Shown piece after piece: positions 1-8,470 of a stretch of 64,000 bases of DNA (the stretch's first letter is position 1; each line of letters opens with the position of its first letter). This DNA comes from Roseomonas sp. E05 (lineage in GTDB: Bacteria > Pseudomonadota > Alphaproteobacteria > Acetobacterales > Acetobacteraceae). Under the pieces are notes generated by a model that did no database searches, was not told the DNA's origin, and worked only from the letters and a program-made list of their open reading frames with translations. The stretch covers positions 280,582 through 344,581 of the forward strand of contig NZ_JASIRT010000003.1 of assembly GCF_030063475.1 (NCBI RefSeq), in the 5' to 3' direction. The translations under genes and the position numbers were made by a program.

Positions 1-470
1 AGGGTGCCGGTATGGCCGTGCGAATCGGTGACCATCGTCACCACGCCATAGGCGCCGCCCAGCACCAGGGCGGCGAGCAGCGGCACCGCGGCGCCGGACC
101 ATGAGAGCGGCGGCTGCCCCTCACGTCGCCGCAACGGCCGCGTGATCCAGGGCATCAGCAGGTACAGGCCGATGATGAAGATGATGTCGCCGCGCGGCGC
201 GAGCTGCCACCAGTCCAGCCCGATCTCGTACCAGGCCCAGATGACGCTGCCGAGCACGACCAGGGCATAGAGCCAGAGCGCCGAGGGGCGGCGCAGGATC
301 AGCAGCGCGCCGGTCAGCACGAAGGCCAGGCCGGTGATGGCGTAGTACCAGGAGCCGCCCAGGACGGCGAGCCAGACGCCGGCGGCGCCCAGCGCCAGGC
401 CAAGCAGGAGGATGACGAGCCCGGAAATCCAGAGCGCGGGAGGGGAAGTTTGCGATCTGCGCATTGTCAT
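1..470 (-). CDS. gcd: Membrane-bound PQQ-dependent dehydrogenase (glucose/quinate/shikimate family), N-terminal fragment
   Basis: The frame opens with ATG at 470 and runs off the left edge after 156 codons. What is present is a membrane anchor: after a short basic leader come several hydrophobic helices, including GLVILLLGLALGAAGVWLAV and a WAWYEIGLDWWQLAPRGD segment followed by IIFIIGLYLLMPWITRPLRRR. That aromatic, Trp-rich pattern is typical of the N-terminal membrane domain of quinoprotein glucose dehydrogenases, which oxidise aldoses in the periplasm and pass electrons to ubiquinone. The catalytic beta-propeller lies outside the window, so substrate cannot be judged. A second in-frame ATG lies two codons in. 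Confidence 0.85.
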   Translation of the reverse strand, partial: MTMRRSQTSPPALWISGLVILLLGLALGAAGVWLAVLGGSWYYAITGLAFVLTGALLILRRPSALWLYALVVLGSVIWAWYEIGLDWWQLAPRGDIIFIIGLYLLMPWITRPLRRREGQPPLSWSGAAVPLLAALVLGGAYGVVTMVTDSHGHTGT

Positions 471-637
471 GTCGTGCCCATTTGCCGGTTGCCGCAGCAA
501 CCGGCCCCGCCTGGGCGAAGTTCCCCCGTGAAGCATTCCGGCAGGGATGAGAGGATGCGCTGGCCTGCAGCCGCTGGGTGTGGCGGCGGGCCTTCCCCGG
601 GGATGGGGGGCGCCTGGCTAAGCCCCCGCCCCCGCCT

Positions 638-898
638 TCAGCGGTCCGTGTTGGAGGTCCCGCTGCCAGCCGCCTCCGGGCCGGCCTTGCCTCCGGCGCG
701 CTGGCCGGGATTGGCGCGCCGCAGCAAGGCGTCCGCCGCAGCCTGCGGGTCCGGCGCCGGCTGTCCGCCGCCTGGGTCGAAGGGCTTGCCAGCGGTGTCC
801 GGCTCATGCTCCGGCGGAATGCCATGCGCATTGCCCGGCCCCTGCGCCCCGAGGCCCTGGTGGGTCGGGGCCTTCTCGTCCGGATTCCGGCCGGTCAT
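638..898 (-). CDS. Small low-complexity hypothetical protein
   Basis: An 86-residue hydrophilic protein, rich in Gly, Pro and Ala, with no membrane segment, signal peptide or recognised domain. Its start codon overlaps the stop of the upstream gene (895-1140) by 4 bases (ATGA), so the two are probably translationally coupled. It is presumably intrinsically disordered. No function is assigned; it could be a stress-associated disordered protein given the promoter found upstream of the pair. Confidence 0.55.
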   Translation of the reverse strand: MTGRNPDEKAPTHQGLGAQGPGNAHGIPPEHEPDTAGKPFDPGGGQPAPDPQAAADALLRRANPGQRAGGKAGPEAAGSGTSNTDR

Positions 899-1140
899 GC
901 CCGGTCCCCCTTCTTCACGGCGCCGCTCGGCGCGCCGCCGGTGCTGGCGCCGCCCGTGCCGAGGCTGCCGAGGCCGGCGCCTGGCGTGCTGTCCGGGATG
1001 CTGCCCCCCGGATGCAGGCCGGAGGAAATGCCGTGGCCTCCACCGGGAGCGGATGAGGTCTGCGCGCCGGCATTCTTCTCCGCCAGGCGGTCGGCGGGGC
1101 TCTTGCCGGCGTCGGATGGCTTGCTGTTCTGGTCTGCCAT
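895..1140 (-). CDS. Small low-complexity hypothetical protein, first gene of a pair
   Basis: Reads MADQNSKPSDAGKSPADRLA then a Gly/Ser/Pro-rich stretch, 81 residues. The ATG at 1140 is chosen over a longer frame opening at 1308 because a good Shine-Dalgarno (GAAGGAG) sits just before it and the extension looks like shadow coding. Hydrophilic throughout, with no export signal. It overlaps the next gene by 4 bases. A sigma-EcfG-like promoter lies about 70 bp upstream, which suggests general-stress expression. Function unknown. Confidence 0.6.
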   Translation of the reverse strand: MADQNSKPSDAGKSPADRLAEKNAGAQTSSAPGGGHGISSGLHPGGSIPDSTPGAGLGSLGTGGASTGGAPSGAVKKGDRA

Positions 1141-1208
1141 GCGTGGCTCCTTCGCTGCCGTGCCGGAAGCGTTGCCGAAGCGGCGCCTCCTCACCGGCTC
1201 AGGACAAT

Positions 1209-1234
1209 AACCCGCCAGTCGGACCGGAGGTTCC
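1209..1234 (-). promoter_or_regulatory. Candidate sigma-EcfG (general stress) promoter
   Basis: On the minus strand GGAAC (1234-1230) is followed after exactly 17 bases by GGTT (1212-1209). Alphaproteobacterial EcfG promoters are GGAAC-N16/17-cGTT. It points at the gene starting at 1140. Match is by eye only. Confidence 0.45.
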
Positions 1235-1322
1235 GCCGTGAAGCGAGCAGCGAGAGGGCGGGCTGAACCCTGGCCGGCCCGGCCGGTTGCTCTCCGCAGA
1301 ACGGCCATGAAGGAGGACGAAC

Positions 1323-1838
1323 ATGCCGATGCAGAAGCCGCTGCTGGCTCTGGCGATGATGCTGGGCCTGACGGGGGGCGCCCTGGCGCAGGCCGATCCG
1401 CGCCAGGCGCCGGTCACGCCCCCGCAGCCGAGCCGGCCGCAGAGTGACGCGAACACGGAGTTTTCGCCGCAGCCCGCCGCGAACAGCCTGCAGGAATACG
1501 CCCGTATCCTTGGTGAGGCGCAGTCGCAGCTCGAGACCGCCATTCAGCGCAGCGACGACGAACCGGCGGAGAACCAGCAGAACGCGATGACGCCGGCGCG
1601 CATGGACGTCAAGGCGGCCGCCCAGCAGGTCCACCAGGCCATGCGCCGCGCCCCGCGCGAGCTGCATGACGAGGCGCTGTACGAGGATGCCGAGCGGTCG
1701 GTGCGGGAAGACCTCTTCAAGCTCTCGCAGCCGCTGACCCTTGACGACAAGGGCGGCGGCGCGCGCCAGATCCTGAACACTGTGGACAACCTGCGCCGGA
1801 AGGTTGAGCAGCGCGCCGCCGGCGGCAGAGCCGGCTGA
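1323..1838 (+). CDS. Exported hypothetical protein
   Basis: A 171-residue protein with a clear Sec signal peptide (PMQKPLLALAMMLGLTGGAL, cleavage after ALA at about residue 21). The mature part begins with a Pro/Gln-rich spacer, then from about residue 55 is charged and helical (ARILGEAQSQLETAIQRSDD and onward to a VDNLRRKVEQRAA tail), compatible with coiled coil. A strong AAGGAGG lies 6 bases before the ATG. It is divergent from the 638-1140 pair and shares their promoter gap. No family recognised; periplasmic location is inferred from the signal peptide. Confidence 0.75.
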   Translation: MPMQKPLLALAMMLGLTGGALAQADPRQAPVTPPQPSRPQSDANTEFSPQPAANSLQEYARILGEAQSQLETAIQRSDDEPAENQQNAMTPARMDVKAAAQQVHQAMRRAPRELHDEALYEDAERSVREDLFKLSQPLTLDDKGGGARQILNTVDNLRRKVEQRAAGGRAG

Positions 1839-2038
1839 CCCGGGCAGGGCGGCGCGCAGCCGCGCCGAGAGGGGAGACTGCGAAGAGGGGGGAGGCCGCG
1901 GCGCGGTCTCCCCCTTCGCCGTGCAAGGGGGTGGTGCCGGCCGCCCGATTCCATACAGGCTCCGCGAGGTGCGGCATCTCGGCCACCGGATGAAAAATTT
2001 TGCGCCCCGCCGGCCTTGCGAGGCCGCCTGAACAGGAT

Positions 2039-2102
2039 GGTGGATAACCTTGGCTTCACCAGATTTTCCGGGGATTCGGGGGCCGGCGCCGCCTGTGGAC
2101 AG
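2039..2102 (+). promoter_or_regulatory. Two DnaA-box-like 9-mers upstream of nrdA
   Basis: GGTGGATAA at 2039-2047 matches the DnaA box TGTGGATAA at 8 of 9 positions; TGTGGACAG at 2094-2102 matches 7 of 9. In E. coli DnaA controls nrdAB, so the placement is suggestive, but two imperfect boxes are weak evidence. Confidence 0.3.
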
Positions 2103-2143
2103 CGGGAAGGCGGACCAATTTGTAGCGGTCCGTCCTGCATCCC

Positions 2144-2160
2144 ACCCACCACATCTGGGT
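2144..2160. promoter_or_regulatory. Palindrome upstream of nrdA, possible NrdR-type site
   Basis: ACCCA and TGGGT arms flank a 7-base centre (CCACATC), 68 bp before the chosen nrdA start. NrdR boxes are palindromes of about 16 bp with an AT-rich core; the core here is only partly AT-rich and a second box is not evident, so the assignment is tentative. Confidence 0.25.
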
Positions 2161-2227
2161 TGAAGCGCGCGGCGGCAGGGTGCAAAGGTGCGCCCGACAA
2201 CGCCCCAGCGATTCAGGGATTCTCGCC

Positions 2228-4120
2228 GTGTTCGATGCCGTACAGCTTGCCGATGACGTCCAGCTCGCCGGGCATGGTCAGGTGCGTGTGGACCGTTCGC
2301 GGGACGCCTTGCTCACCGATTTCGGGAAGGCGACGCTGAGCGACCGCTACCTGATGCCGGGTGAATCCTACCAGGACCTCTTTGCCCGCGTTGCCAGCGC
2401 CTTCGGCGACGACGCCGCGCATGCGCAACGCATCTATGACTACATCAGCCGCCTCTGGTTCATGCCGGCGACGCCGGTGCTGTCGAACGGCGGCACCACG
2501 CGCGGCCTGCCGATCTCCTGCTTCCTGAACGAGGCGAATGACAGCCTGGACGGCATCGTCGGGCTGTGGAACGAGAATGTCTGGCTGGCCTCCAAGGGCG
2601 GCGGCATCGGCTCCTACTGGGGCAACCTGCGCTCGATCGGCGAGAAGGTCGGCCAGAACGGCAAGACCTCGGGCATCATCCCCTTCATCCGGGTGATGGA
2701 CAGCCTGACGCTGGCGATCAGCCAGGGCTCGCTGCGGCGCGGCTCGGCGGCGGTGTACCTCCCGGTCTCGCATCCCGAGGTCGAGGAGTTCATCGACATG
2801 CGCCGCCCGACCGGCGGCGACCCGAACCGCAAGGCGCTGAACCTGCACCACGGCATCCTCATCCCCGACGCTTTCATGCGCGCGGTGGAGAACGACGAGG
2901 AATGGGCGCTGACCTCGCCGAAGGACGGCGCGGTGATCCGCAAGGTGCCGGCGCGCGGCCTCTGGATCCGCATCCTGATGGCGCGCATCGAGCAGGGCGA
3001 GCCGTACATCATCTATTCCGACCACGTGAACCGCGCGCGGCCGGAGCACCACAAGCTGGCCGGGCTGGAGGTGAAGACCTCCAACCTCTGCTCCGAGATC
3101 ACGCTTCCCACCGGGCGCGACCAGCACGGGCAGGAGCGCACCGCCGTCTGCTGCCTGTCCTCGCTGAACCTCGAGACCTGGTTCGAGTGGAAGGACGAGC
3201 CGCGCTTCATCCCGGACGTGATGCGCTTCCTCGACAACGTGCTGCAGAGCTTCATCGACAGCGCGCCGGACTCCATGGCGCGGGCGAAGTACAGCGCGAT
3301 GCGCGAGCGCTCCGTCGGCCTCGGCGTGATGGGCTTCCATTCCTTCCTGCAGGCGCAGAACGTGCCCTTCGAGAGCGTCATCGCCAAGGTCTGGAACAAG
3401 CGGATGTTCAAGCACATCCGCGAACAGGCGGACGCCGCCTCGCGCCAGCTCGCCGAGGAGCGCGGGCCCTGCCCGGATGCGGCCGAGTACGGCTCGATGG
3501 AGCGCTTCTCGAACAAGATGGCGATCGCGCCGACCGCCTCGATCTCCATCATCTGCGGTGGCGCGAGCCCGGGCATCGAGCCGATCGCGGCCAATGTCTA
3601 TAACCACAAGACGCTGTCCGGCAGCTTCATCGTGCGCAACCCGTACCTGAAGAAGGTGCTGGCGAAGCACGGCCGCGACGACGACGAGACCTGGACCACC
3701 ATCACGGTCAGCAAGGGCAGCGTGCAGCACCTGGACTTCCTGGACGAGCAGGAGAAGGCCGTCTTCAAGACCGCCTTCGAGCTGGACCAGCGCTGGGTGG
3801 TGGAGCACGCCGCCGACCGCACGCCCTTCATCTGCCAGAGCCAGTCGGTGAACCTGTTCGTGCCGGCCGACGTGCACAAGCGCGACCTGCACCAGATTCA
3901 CTACCAGGCCTGGAAGAAGGGCGTGAAGTCGCTCTACTACTGCCGCAGCCTCTCGATCCAGCGCGCCGACACGATCAGCGAGAAGGTGGCGGCGCAGCCG
4001 GCGCTGGGTGCTGCCGGAATCAGCATCGAGGCCGTGCTGCCGACCACGCCGGCCCGCCCGACCCGCGCCGTGGCCGGCGAGAACGCCACGAACTACGAGG
4101 AGTGCCTCGCCTGCCAGTGA
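2228..4120 (+). CDS. nrdA: Ribonucleoside-diphosphate reductase, alpha subunit (class Ia)
   Basis: Large catalytic subunit that reduces ribonucleotides to deoxyribonucleotides in the cytosol, paired with NrdB downstream. Counting from the GTG at 2228 (630 residues), the radical-site triad N286-L-C288-x-E290 lies in TSNLCSEITLP. The redox cysteines fit C98 (LPISCFLNE) and C308 or C309. The radical-transfer pair is Y570-Y571, and the C-terminal shuttle pair C626/C629 is in EECLACQ. No N-terminal ATP cone is visible, so overall dATP inhibition may be absent. The GTG at 2228 has AGGGA 8 bases upstream; a longer GTG start at 2180 is possible. Belongs to the compact alpha-subunit type common in alphaproteobacteria. 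Confidence 0.95.
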   Translation: MFDAVQLADDVQLAGHGQVRVDRSRDALLTDFGKATLSDRYLMPGESYQDLFARVASAFGDDAAHAQRIYDYISRLWFMPATPVLSNGGTTRGLPISCFLNEANDSLDGIVGLWNENVWLASKGGGIGSYWGNLRSIGEKVGQNGKTSGIIPFIRVMDSLTLAISQGSLRRGSAAVYLPVSHPEVEEFIDMRRPTGGDPNRKALNLHHGILIPDAFMRAVENDEEWALTSPKDGAVIRKVPARGLWIRILMARIEQGEPYIIYSDHVNRARPEHHKLAGLEVKTSNLCSEITLPTGRDQHGQERTAVCCLSSLNLETWFEWKDEPRFIPDVMRFLDNVLQSFIDSAPDSMARAKYSAMRERSVGLGVMGFHSFLQAQNVPFESVIAKVWNKRMFKHIREQADAASRQLAEERGPCPDAAEYGSMERFSNKMAIAPTASISIICGGASPGIEPIAANVYNHKTLSGSFIVRNPYLKKVLAKHGRDDDETWTTITVSKGSVQHLDFLDEQEKAVFKTAFELDQRWVVEHAADRTPFICQSQSVNLFVPADVHKRDLHQIHYQAWKKGVKSLYYCRSLSIQRADTISEKVAAQPALGAAGISIEAVLPTTPARPTRAVAGENATNYEECLACQ

Positions 4121-4227
4121 GGCAGGCGCCGGCCCCTCACACAGACTCTCTTTGACCCGCGGCGGCGCCGCCTGTCCCCTCCGGGGACGGGGCGGCAGCC
4201 CCACGACCGAATGCCGGAGATCCCGCC

Positions 4228-5268
4228 ATGTCCGCGACCGCCGAAAGCGCGCCCGAGAAGTTCGACCTGCTGACCGCCAACCCCGTCTACAAGCCCTTCC
4301 GCTACCCCTGGGCCTATGACGCCTGGCTGACCCAGCAGCGCGTCCACTGGCTGCCGGAAGAGGTTCCGATGGCCGATGACGTGAAGGACTGGCAGAAGAA
4401 CCTGACCGACGTCGAGCGCAACCTCGTCACGCAGATCTTCCGCTTCTTCACCCAGGCGGATGTCGAGGTGAACGGCGCCTACATGAAGTACTACAGCCAG
4501 GTCTTCAAGCCGACCGAAGTGCTGATGATGCTGTCGTCGTTCAGCAACATCGAGACGATCCACATCGCGGCGTACTCGCATCTGCTCGATACCATCGGCA
4601 TGCCGGAAACCGAGTACCAGGCCTTCCTCAAGTACAAGGAGATGAAGGACAAGTACGACTACATGCAAACCTTCTCGGTCGAGAACAAGACCGAGATCGC
4701 CAAGACGCTGGCCGCCTTCGGCGCCTTCACCGAAGGTCTGCAGCTCTTCGCCTCCTTCGCCATCCTGCTGAACTTCCCCCGCTTCAACAAGATGAAGGGG
4801 ATGGGGCAGATCGTCACCTGGTCGGTGCGCGACGAGACGCTGCACTGCCTCTCCGTGATCCGGCTGTTCCGCACCTTCATCCAGGAGAACCCGGAGATCT
4901 GGACGGCGCAGTTCCGCCAGGAGCTGACCGAGATCTGCACCACCATCGTCGAGCACGAGGATGCCTTCATCGACCTCGCCTTCGAGCTGGGCGGCGTCGA
5001 GGGCATGACGCCCGAGGACATCAAGAAGTACATCCGCTTCATCGCCGACCGCCGCCTGCAGCAGCTCGGCCTCGATCCCCATTACGGCATCGAGAAGAAC
5101 CCGCTGCCCTGGCTGGACGAGATCCTGAACGCGGTCGAGCACATGAACTTCTTCGAGGGCCGCGCGACCGAGTACTCCAAGGCCAGCACCCAGGGCACCT
5201 GGGAAGAGGCCTTCGCCGAGGGCATCTTCTCCGAGAAGCAGCCGGAAGGGGCGATCCTGCCCGGCTGA
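4228..5268 (+). CDS. nrdB: Ribonucleoside-diphosphate reductase, beta subunit (class Ia)
   Basis: Holds the di-iron centre and stable tyrosyl radical that drives NrdA. All expected ligands are present with E. coli-like spacing: D78, E109, H112, E169, E203 and H206, with radical Tyr at Y116 in the run FSNIETIHIAAYSHLL. That Tyr argues for class Ia rather than a radical-free class Ic type. 346 residues, normal length. GGAG lies about 10 bases before the ATG; 107 bases separate it from nrdA, so co-transcription is likely. An 8-bp inverted repeat without T tract follows the stop (5295-5321). Confidence 0.96.
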   Translation: MSATAESAPEKFDLLTANPVYKPFRYPWAYDAWLTQQRVHWLPEEVPMADDVKDWQKNLTDVERNLVTQIFRFFTQADVEVNGAYMKYYSQVFKPTEVLMMLSSFSNIETIHIAAYSHLLDTIGMPETEYQAFLKYKEMKDKYDYMQTFSVENKTEIAKTLAAFGAFTEGLQLFASFAILLNFPRFNKMKGMGQIVTWSVRDETLHCLSVIRLFRTFIQENPEIWTAQFRQELTEICTTIVEHEDAFIDLAFELGGVEGMTPEDIKKYIRFIADRRLQQLGLDPHYGIEKNPLPWLDEILNAVEHMNFFEGRATEYSKASTQGTWEEAFAEGIFSEKQPEGAILPG

Positions 5269-5360
5269 GCCGCGGCGGTTACGCAATGAAACACGGTGCG
5301 GCTGATCGCGCGGGCCGCACCCCCTGACCAAGCGGCGCGGGATGGTTTAAGCAGGGCGCC

Positions 5361-6041
5361 ATGCAGCGCGCCCTCCGCCTCCTGGTCCTGGTCCTGATCG
5401 CCGGCCTCGCCGTGCTCTGGGGCGTCGCCTGGTTCGGCCGCGAGCCCGGGGAACCGCTGGCCGAGGCCTTCACCCGGCAGGTGGCCCGGCTGACCGGGCA
5501 GGAAGCCTCGGTGTCCGCCACGCCGGGCAGCGTGCAGCTTCCCGGCGGCATGTCCCTCGGCGGGCCCTTCACCCTGGTGAACCAGGATGGCCGCACCGTC
5601 ACCCAGGCCGACTTCAAGGGCCAGCTCCTGGTGGCCTATTTCGGCTACACCTTCTGCCCCGATGTCTGCCCGACCGAGCTGGGCGGCATCGCCGGCGCCA
5701 TGGACCTGCTGGCCCCCGAGGAGGCGGCGCGGGTCACGCCCGTGCTCTTCACCATTGACCCCGAGCGCGACACCCCGGCCCAGCTCAAGGCCTATGTCAG
5801 CAACTTCCACCCGCGCATGGTGGGGCTGACCGGCTCCCCGGAGCAGGTGGCCGAGACGGCGAAGCGCTTCCGCGTCTTCTATGCCAAGGTCGAGCGGCCG
5901 GAGATGAGCGAATACCTGATGGACCACTCCTCCTTCGTCTATCTGATCGGCGAGGGAGGGCGGGTGCTGTCGCTGCTGCGTCCGCAGACCCCGCCGGAGG
6001 CGATCGCCGAGGCGATCCGCGCCCAGCTCGGACGGCTCTGA
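5361..6041 (+). CDS. SCO1/SenC-family copper chaperone, membrane anchored
   Basis: 226 residues. One N-terminal helix (about residues 5-24) anchors a periplasmic thioredoxin-fold domain. The copper-binding motif is FCPDVCP (C99, C103) and the third ligand is H189 in MDHSSFVYLI. The family delivers copper to the CuA site of cytochrome c oxidase or acts as a periplasmic thiol reductase. No oxidase genes are adjacent here. The stretch between anchor and domain (about residues 27-70) is longer than usual. Confidence 0.9.
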   Translation: MQRALRLLVLVLIAGLAVLWGVAWFGREPGEPLAEAFTRQVARLTGQEASVSATPGSVQLPGGMSLGGPFTLVNQDGRTVTQADFKGQLLVAYFGYTFCPDVCPTELGGIAGAMDLLAPEEAARVTPVLFTIDPERDTPAQLKAYVSNFHPRMVGLTGSPEQVAETAKRFRVFYAKVERPEMSEYLMDHSSFVYLIGEGGRVLSLLRPQTPPEAIAEAIRAQLGRL

Positions 6042-6237
6042 GCGCGCTATTGACGCAACGTTAACCTTCTGGAAGTCAGGATCCAGGGGCCGCGGCTGAT
6101 TTGTGCGGCTTGGTTAACCGGGGCATCGTCCGGTAAATTCATACAAACGCGATTCGCCACAACCGAAGAGGGTGTGGCGGAATTCATTGCAAGTGTGTAG
6201 CGACATCTTGCTGGCGAGGATGAGGAGTATGGGCGAC

Positions 6238-6531
6238 ATGGCGGATGAGTGGTCTGACGGCCCCGCAGGGCATGCCGGGCATGATGCGTCTCGCAGCACG
6301 CCTGCGACCCCCCGCCATACCCGCCGCCTGTCCGACAAGATCCTGATCGCCTTCCATCAGGCCTGTGACCAGGGCGACCTCGAAGTGGCGCAGGAGCTGC
6401 TTCTGGTCCTCGAGAAGATGGTGACGCGCCGCCCCACCATGCCTGACCAGAACCGGCGCAAGAGCATGGAAAGCCTGGTCGCGGCGCATGAGCGGCTGTG
6501 GCTTCTGCGGCATCCGGAGACCATGCTGTAA
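6238..6531 (+). CDS. Small conserved-looking hypothetical protein
   Basis: About 97 residues. The N-terminus is acidic and low complexity; from about residue 35 it is helical and charged (SDKILIAFHQACDQGDLEVA, then LLLVLEKMV). The ATG at 6238 is preferred because GAGGAG lies 10 bases before it; ATGs at 6229, 6220 and 6172 are in frame and leave the start open. The DLEVAQELLLVLE stretch resembles a single helical repeat, but no domain can be named. It stands alone between the SCO gene and the peroxiredoxin. Confidence 0.6.
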   Translation: MADEWSDGPAGHAGHDASRSTPATPRHTRRLSDKILIAFHQACDQGDLEVAQELLLVLEKMVTRRPTMPDQNRRKSMESLVAAHERLWLLRHPETML

Positions 6532-6673
6532 GCCTGTCCGTGTGATCCGCCGCCCTGCGGAGCACAATTTTACGCGATTTTCTGCGCCTTTTGGCCGCGC
6601 TGGCGCGGCTCCGAGCCGATTGACCACCTTCCTGGGGCGTGATTTCTTCTCCCCGAGAGAAGGAGTACGCCGC

Positions 6674-7309
6674 ATGACCATCCAGCTCGGGCAGATCGCC
6701 CCGGATTTCACGGCCGAAACCACGGCCGGCACCATCCGCTTCCATGACTGGGCCGGCGATTCCTGGGTGGTGCTGTTCAGCCATCCCAAGGATTTCACCC
6801 CCGTCTGCACCACCGAACTGGGCGAGGCCGCCCGGCTGAAGCCGGAGTTCGATCGGCGCAACACCAAGGTCATCGGCCTTTCCGTGGACCCGCTGGACCG
6901 CCATGCCGGCTGGGAGGCCGACATCGCCGAGACGCAGGGCGCCGCGGTCAATTTCCCGATGATCGCCGACCCGGAGCAGAAGGTCTCGAAGCTCTACGGC
7001 ATGATCCACCCGGAGGCCGACCCCTCGGTCACCGTGCGGACGGTCTTCGTCATCGATCCGCAGAAGAAGGTGCGGCTGATGCTCACCTATCCGCCCTCCA
7101 CCGGCCGGAACTTCCAGGAGGTGCTGCGGGTGATCGACAGCCTCCAGCTCACCGACCGGCACAAGGTGGCCACGCCGGTGAACTGGCAGAAGGGCGACCG
7201 TGCCATCATCGTCCCCAGCGTGAGCGACGAGCAGGCGAAGGAGCGCTTCCCGCAGGGCTGGGAGGCGCAGAAGCCCTATCTCCGCTGGGTGGAGCTGAAG
7301 GACTCCTGA
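6674..7309 (+). CDS. 1-Cys peroxiredoxin (Prx6 type)
   Basis: Reduces hydrogen peroxide and alkyl hydroperoxides. The peroxidatic cysteine is C45 in DFTPVCTTE, and it is the only cysteine in 211 residues, so recycling needs an external thiol. The C-terminal third is the long extension typical of the Prx6 group, with TPVNWQKGDRAIIVPSVSDE. Start ATG 6674 has GAAGGAG 10 bases upstream; longer open sequence upstream is not coding-like. The stop shares one base with the cysteine synthase start (TGATG), so the two are coupled, linking peroxide defence with cysteine supply. Confidence 0.93.
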   Translation: MTIQLGQIAPDFTAETTAGTIRFHDWAGDSWVVLFSHPKDFTPVCTTELGEAARLKPEFDRRNTKVIGLSVDPLDRHAGWEADIAETQGAAVNFPMIADPEQKVSKLYGMIHPEADPSVTVRTVFVIDPQKKVRLMLTYPPSTGRNFQEVLRVIDSLQLTDRHKVATPVNWQKGDRAIIVPSVSDEQAKERFPQGWEAQKPYLRWVELKDS

Positions 7310-8328
7310 TGCCGGCCTCGCCGATCGCCGACGGCTTCTGGGGTGCGGTGCACAACACGCCGCTCATCCGCCTGCGCCGCGCCTCCGAGGAAACCGGCTG
7401 CGAAATCCTCGGCAAGGCGGAGTTCATGAACCCGGGCGGCTCGGTCAAGGACCGCGCCGCGCTGGGCATCCTGCAGGACGCCGTCGAGCAGGGGCTGCTG
7501 GTGCCGGGCCAGCCCGGCACGGTGGTCGAGGGCACCGCCGGCAATACCGGCATCGGGCTGGCACTGGCCGCCAATGCGCGCGGCTGGCGCAGCGTCATCG
7601 TCGTGCCGGAGACGCAGAGCCGGGAGAAGCTCGATTTCCTGCGCATGATCGGCGCCGACCTGCGGCTGGTGCCGGCCAAGCCCTATGCCGATCCCGGCAA
7701 CTACGTGCATGTCTCCCGCCGGCTGGCGGAGGAGATGCAGGCGGCGCAGGGAAGCACCATCTGGGCCAACCAGTTCGACAACCTGGCCAACCGCCGCGCC
7801 CATGAGCAGTACACCGGCCGCGAGATCTGGGAGCAGACGGACGGGCGCGTGGACGCCTTCACCTGCGCCTGCGGCACCGGCGGCACCCTGGCTGGCGTCG
7901 CCCTGGCACTGAAGGCGCGCAACGAGAAGGTCCGCATCGTGCTGGCCGATCCGGAGGGCAGCGCGCTCGCCCCCTGGGTGAACTCCGGCACGGTGAAGGC
8001 CACCTCCGGCAACTCGATCGCCGAGGGAATCGGGCAGGCCGCCCGTGTGCCTGGGAACCTGGAAGGCGCCCCGATCGACGGCGCCGAGACCATCCCGGAT
8101 GCCGAGGCGCTGCAGTGGGTCTTCTCGCTGCTGGTCGAGGAAGGGCTCTCCGTCGGCGGCAGTGCGGGGCTGAACGTGGCGGCCGCCGTCCGCCTGGCCA
8201 AGGCGCTGGGACCGGGGCACACCATCGCCACCATCCTCTGCGACGGTGGGGCGCGGTATCAGTCCAAGCTGTTCAACCCGGAATTTCTCCGGAGCAAGGG
8301 GCTGCCCGTCCCGCACTGGCTGGCCTGA
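7309..8328 (+). CDS. Cysteine synthase family protein (PLP-dependent)
   Basis: Fold-type II PLP enzyme, 339 residues. The PLP lysine is K47 in NPGGSVKDRAALG, and the phosphate-cradling loop is GTAGNTGIG. A CGTGGTLAG loop follows near residue 188. The family joins O-acetylserine or a related activated serine with sulfide. The length and the EGTAGNTG variant (instead of the usual TSGNTG) mean a cystathionine-beta-synthase-like or other specialised role is possible. Coupled to the peroxiredoxin gene by a one-base overlap. Confidence 0.88.
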   Translation: MPASPIADGFWGAVHNTPLIRLRRASEETGCEILGKAEFMNPGGSVKDRAALGILQDAVEQGLLVPGQPGTVVEGTAGNTGIGLALAANARGWRSVIVVPETQSREKLDFLRMIGADLRLVPAKPYADPGNYVHVSRRLAEEMQAAQGSTIWANQFDNLANRRAHEQYTGREIWEQTDGRVDAFTCACGTGGTLAGVALALKARNEKVRIVLADPEGSALAPWVNSGTVKATSGNSIAEGIGQAARVPGNLEGAPIDGAETIPDAEALQWVFSLLVEEGLSVGGSAGLNVAAAVRLAKALGPGHTIATILCDGGARYQSKLFNPEFLRSKGLPVPHWLA

Positions 8329-8330
8329 AA

Positions 8331-8393
8331 GGGCAGGGGGCGCCGCCCCCTGCGACCCCCGCCGGGGAGACAGTGTCCCCCCGGACCCCGCCA
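8331..8393. repeat. Intergenic hairpin repeat, copy A
   Basis: Two hairpins in series. The first has arms GCAGGGGGC and GCCCCCTGC with a 3-base loop (8333-8353). The second lies within GCCGGGG...CCCCGGACCCCG. The same layout recurs at 32100-32160. It follows the cysteine synthase stop and may end its transcript. Confidence 0.6.
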
Positions 8394-8470
8394 TTCCGCT
8401 CCCGCCCCACTTGGCCCGCCCCGGTTTTGGCGTCACCCTTCGCGGCTGATTCGCCAAGGGAGGACGGTTG

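Larger units (their letters stand above)
1839..2227. other. Intergenic region upstream of nrdA
   Basis: 389 bases with no credible gene. An 8-bp inverted repeat (GGGGAGAC at 1871-1878, GTCTCCCC at 1906-1913) could end the upstream transcript but lacks a T tract. The right half holds DnaA-like and palindromic motifs listed separately. No sigma-70 promoter could be fixed with confidence. Confidence 0.4.

Noticed and set aside
2213..4204. Very long open frame on the minus strand opposite nrdA (about 660 codons).
   Set aside because: It lies exactly antisense to a gene with full catalytic motifs; at this GC content the complementary frame stays open by codon bias. It has His/Arg/Ala-rich shadow composition and no domain.
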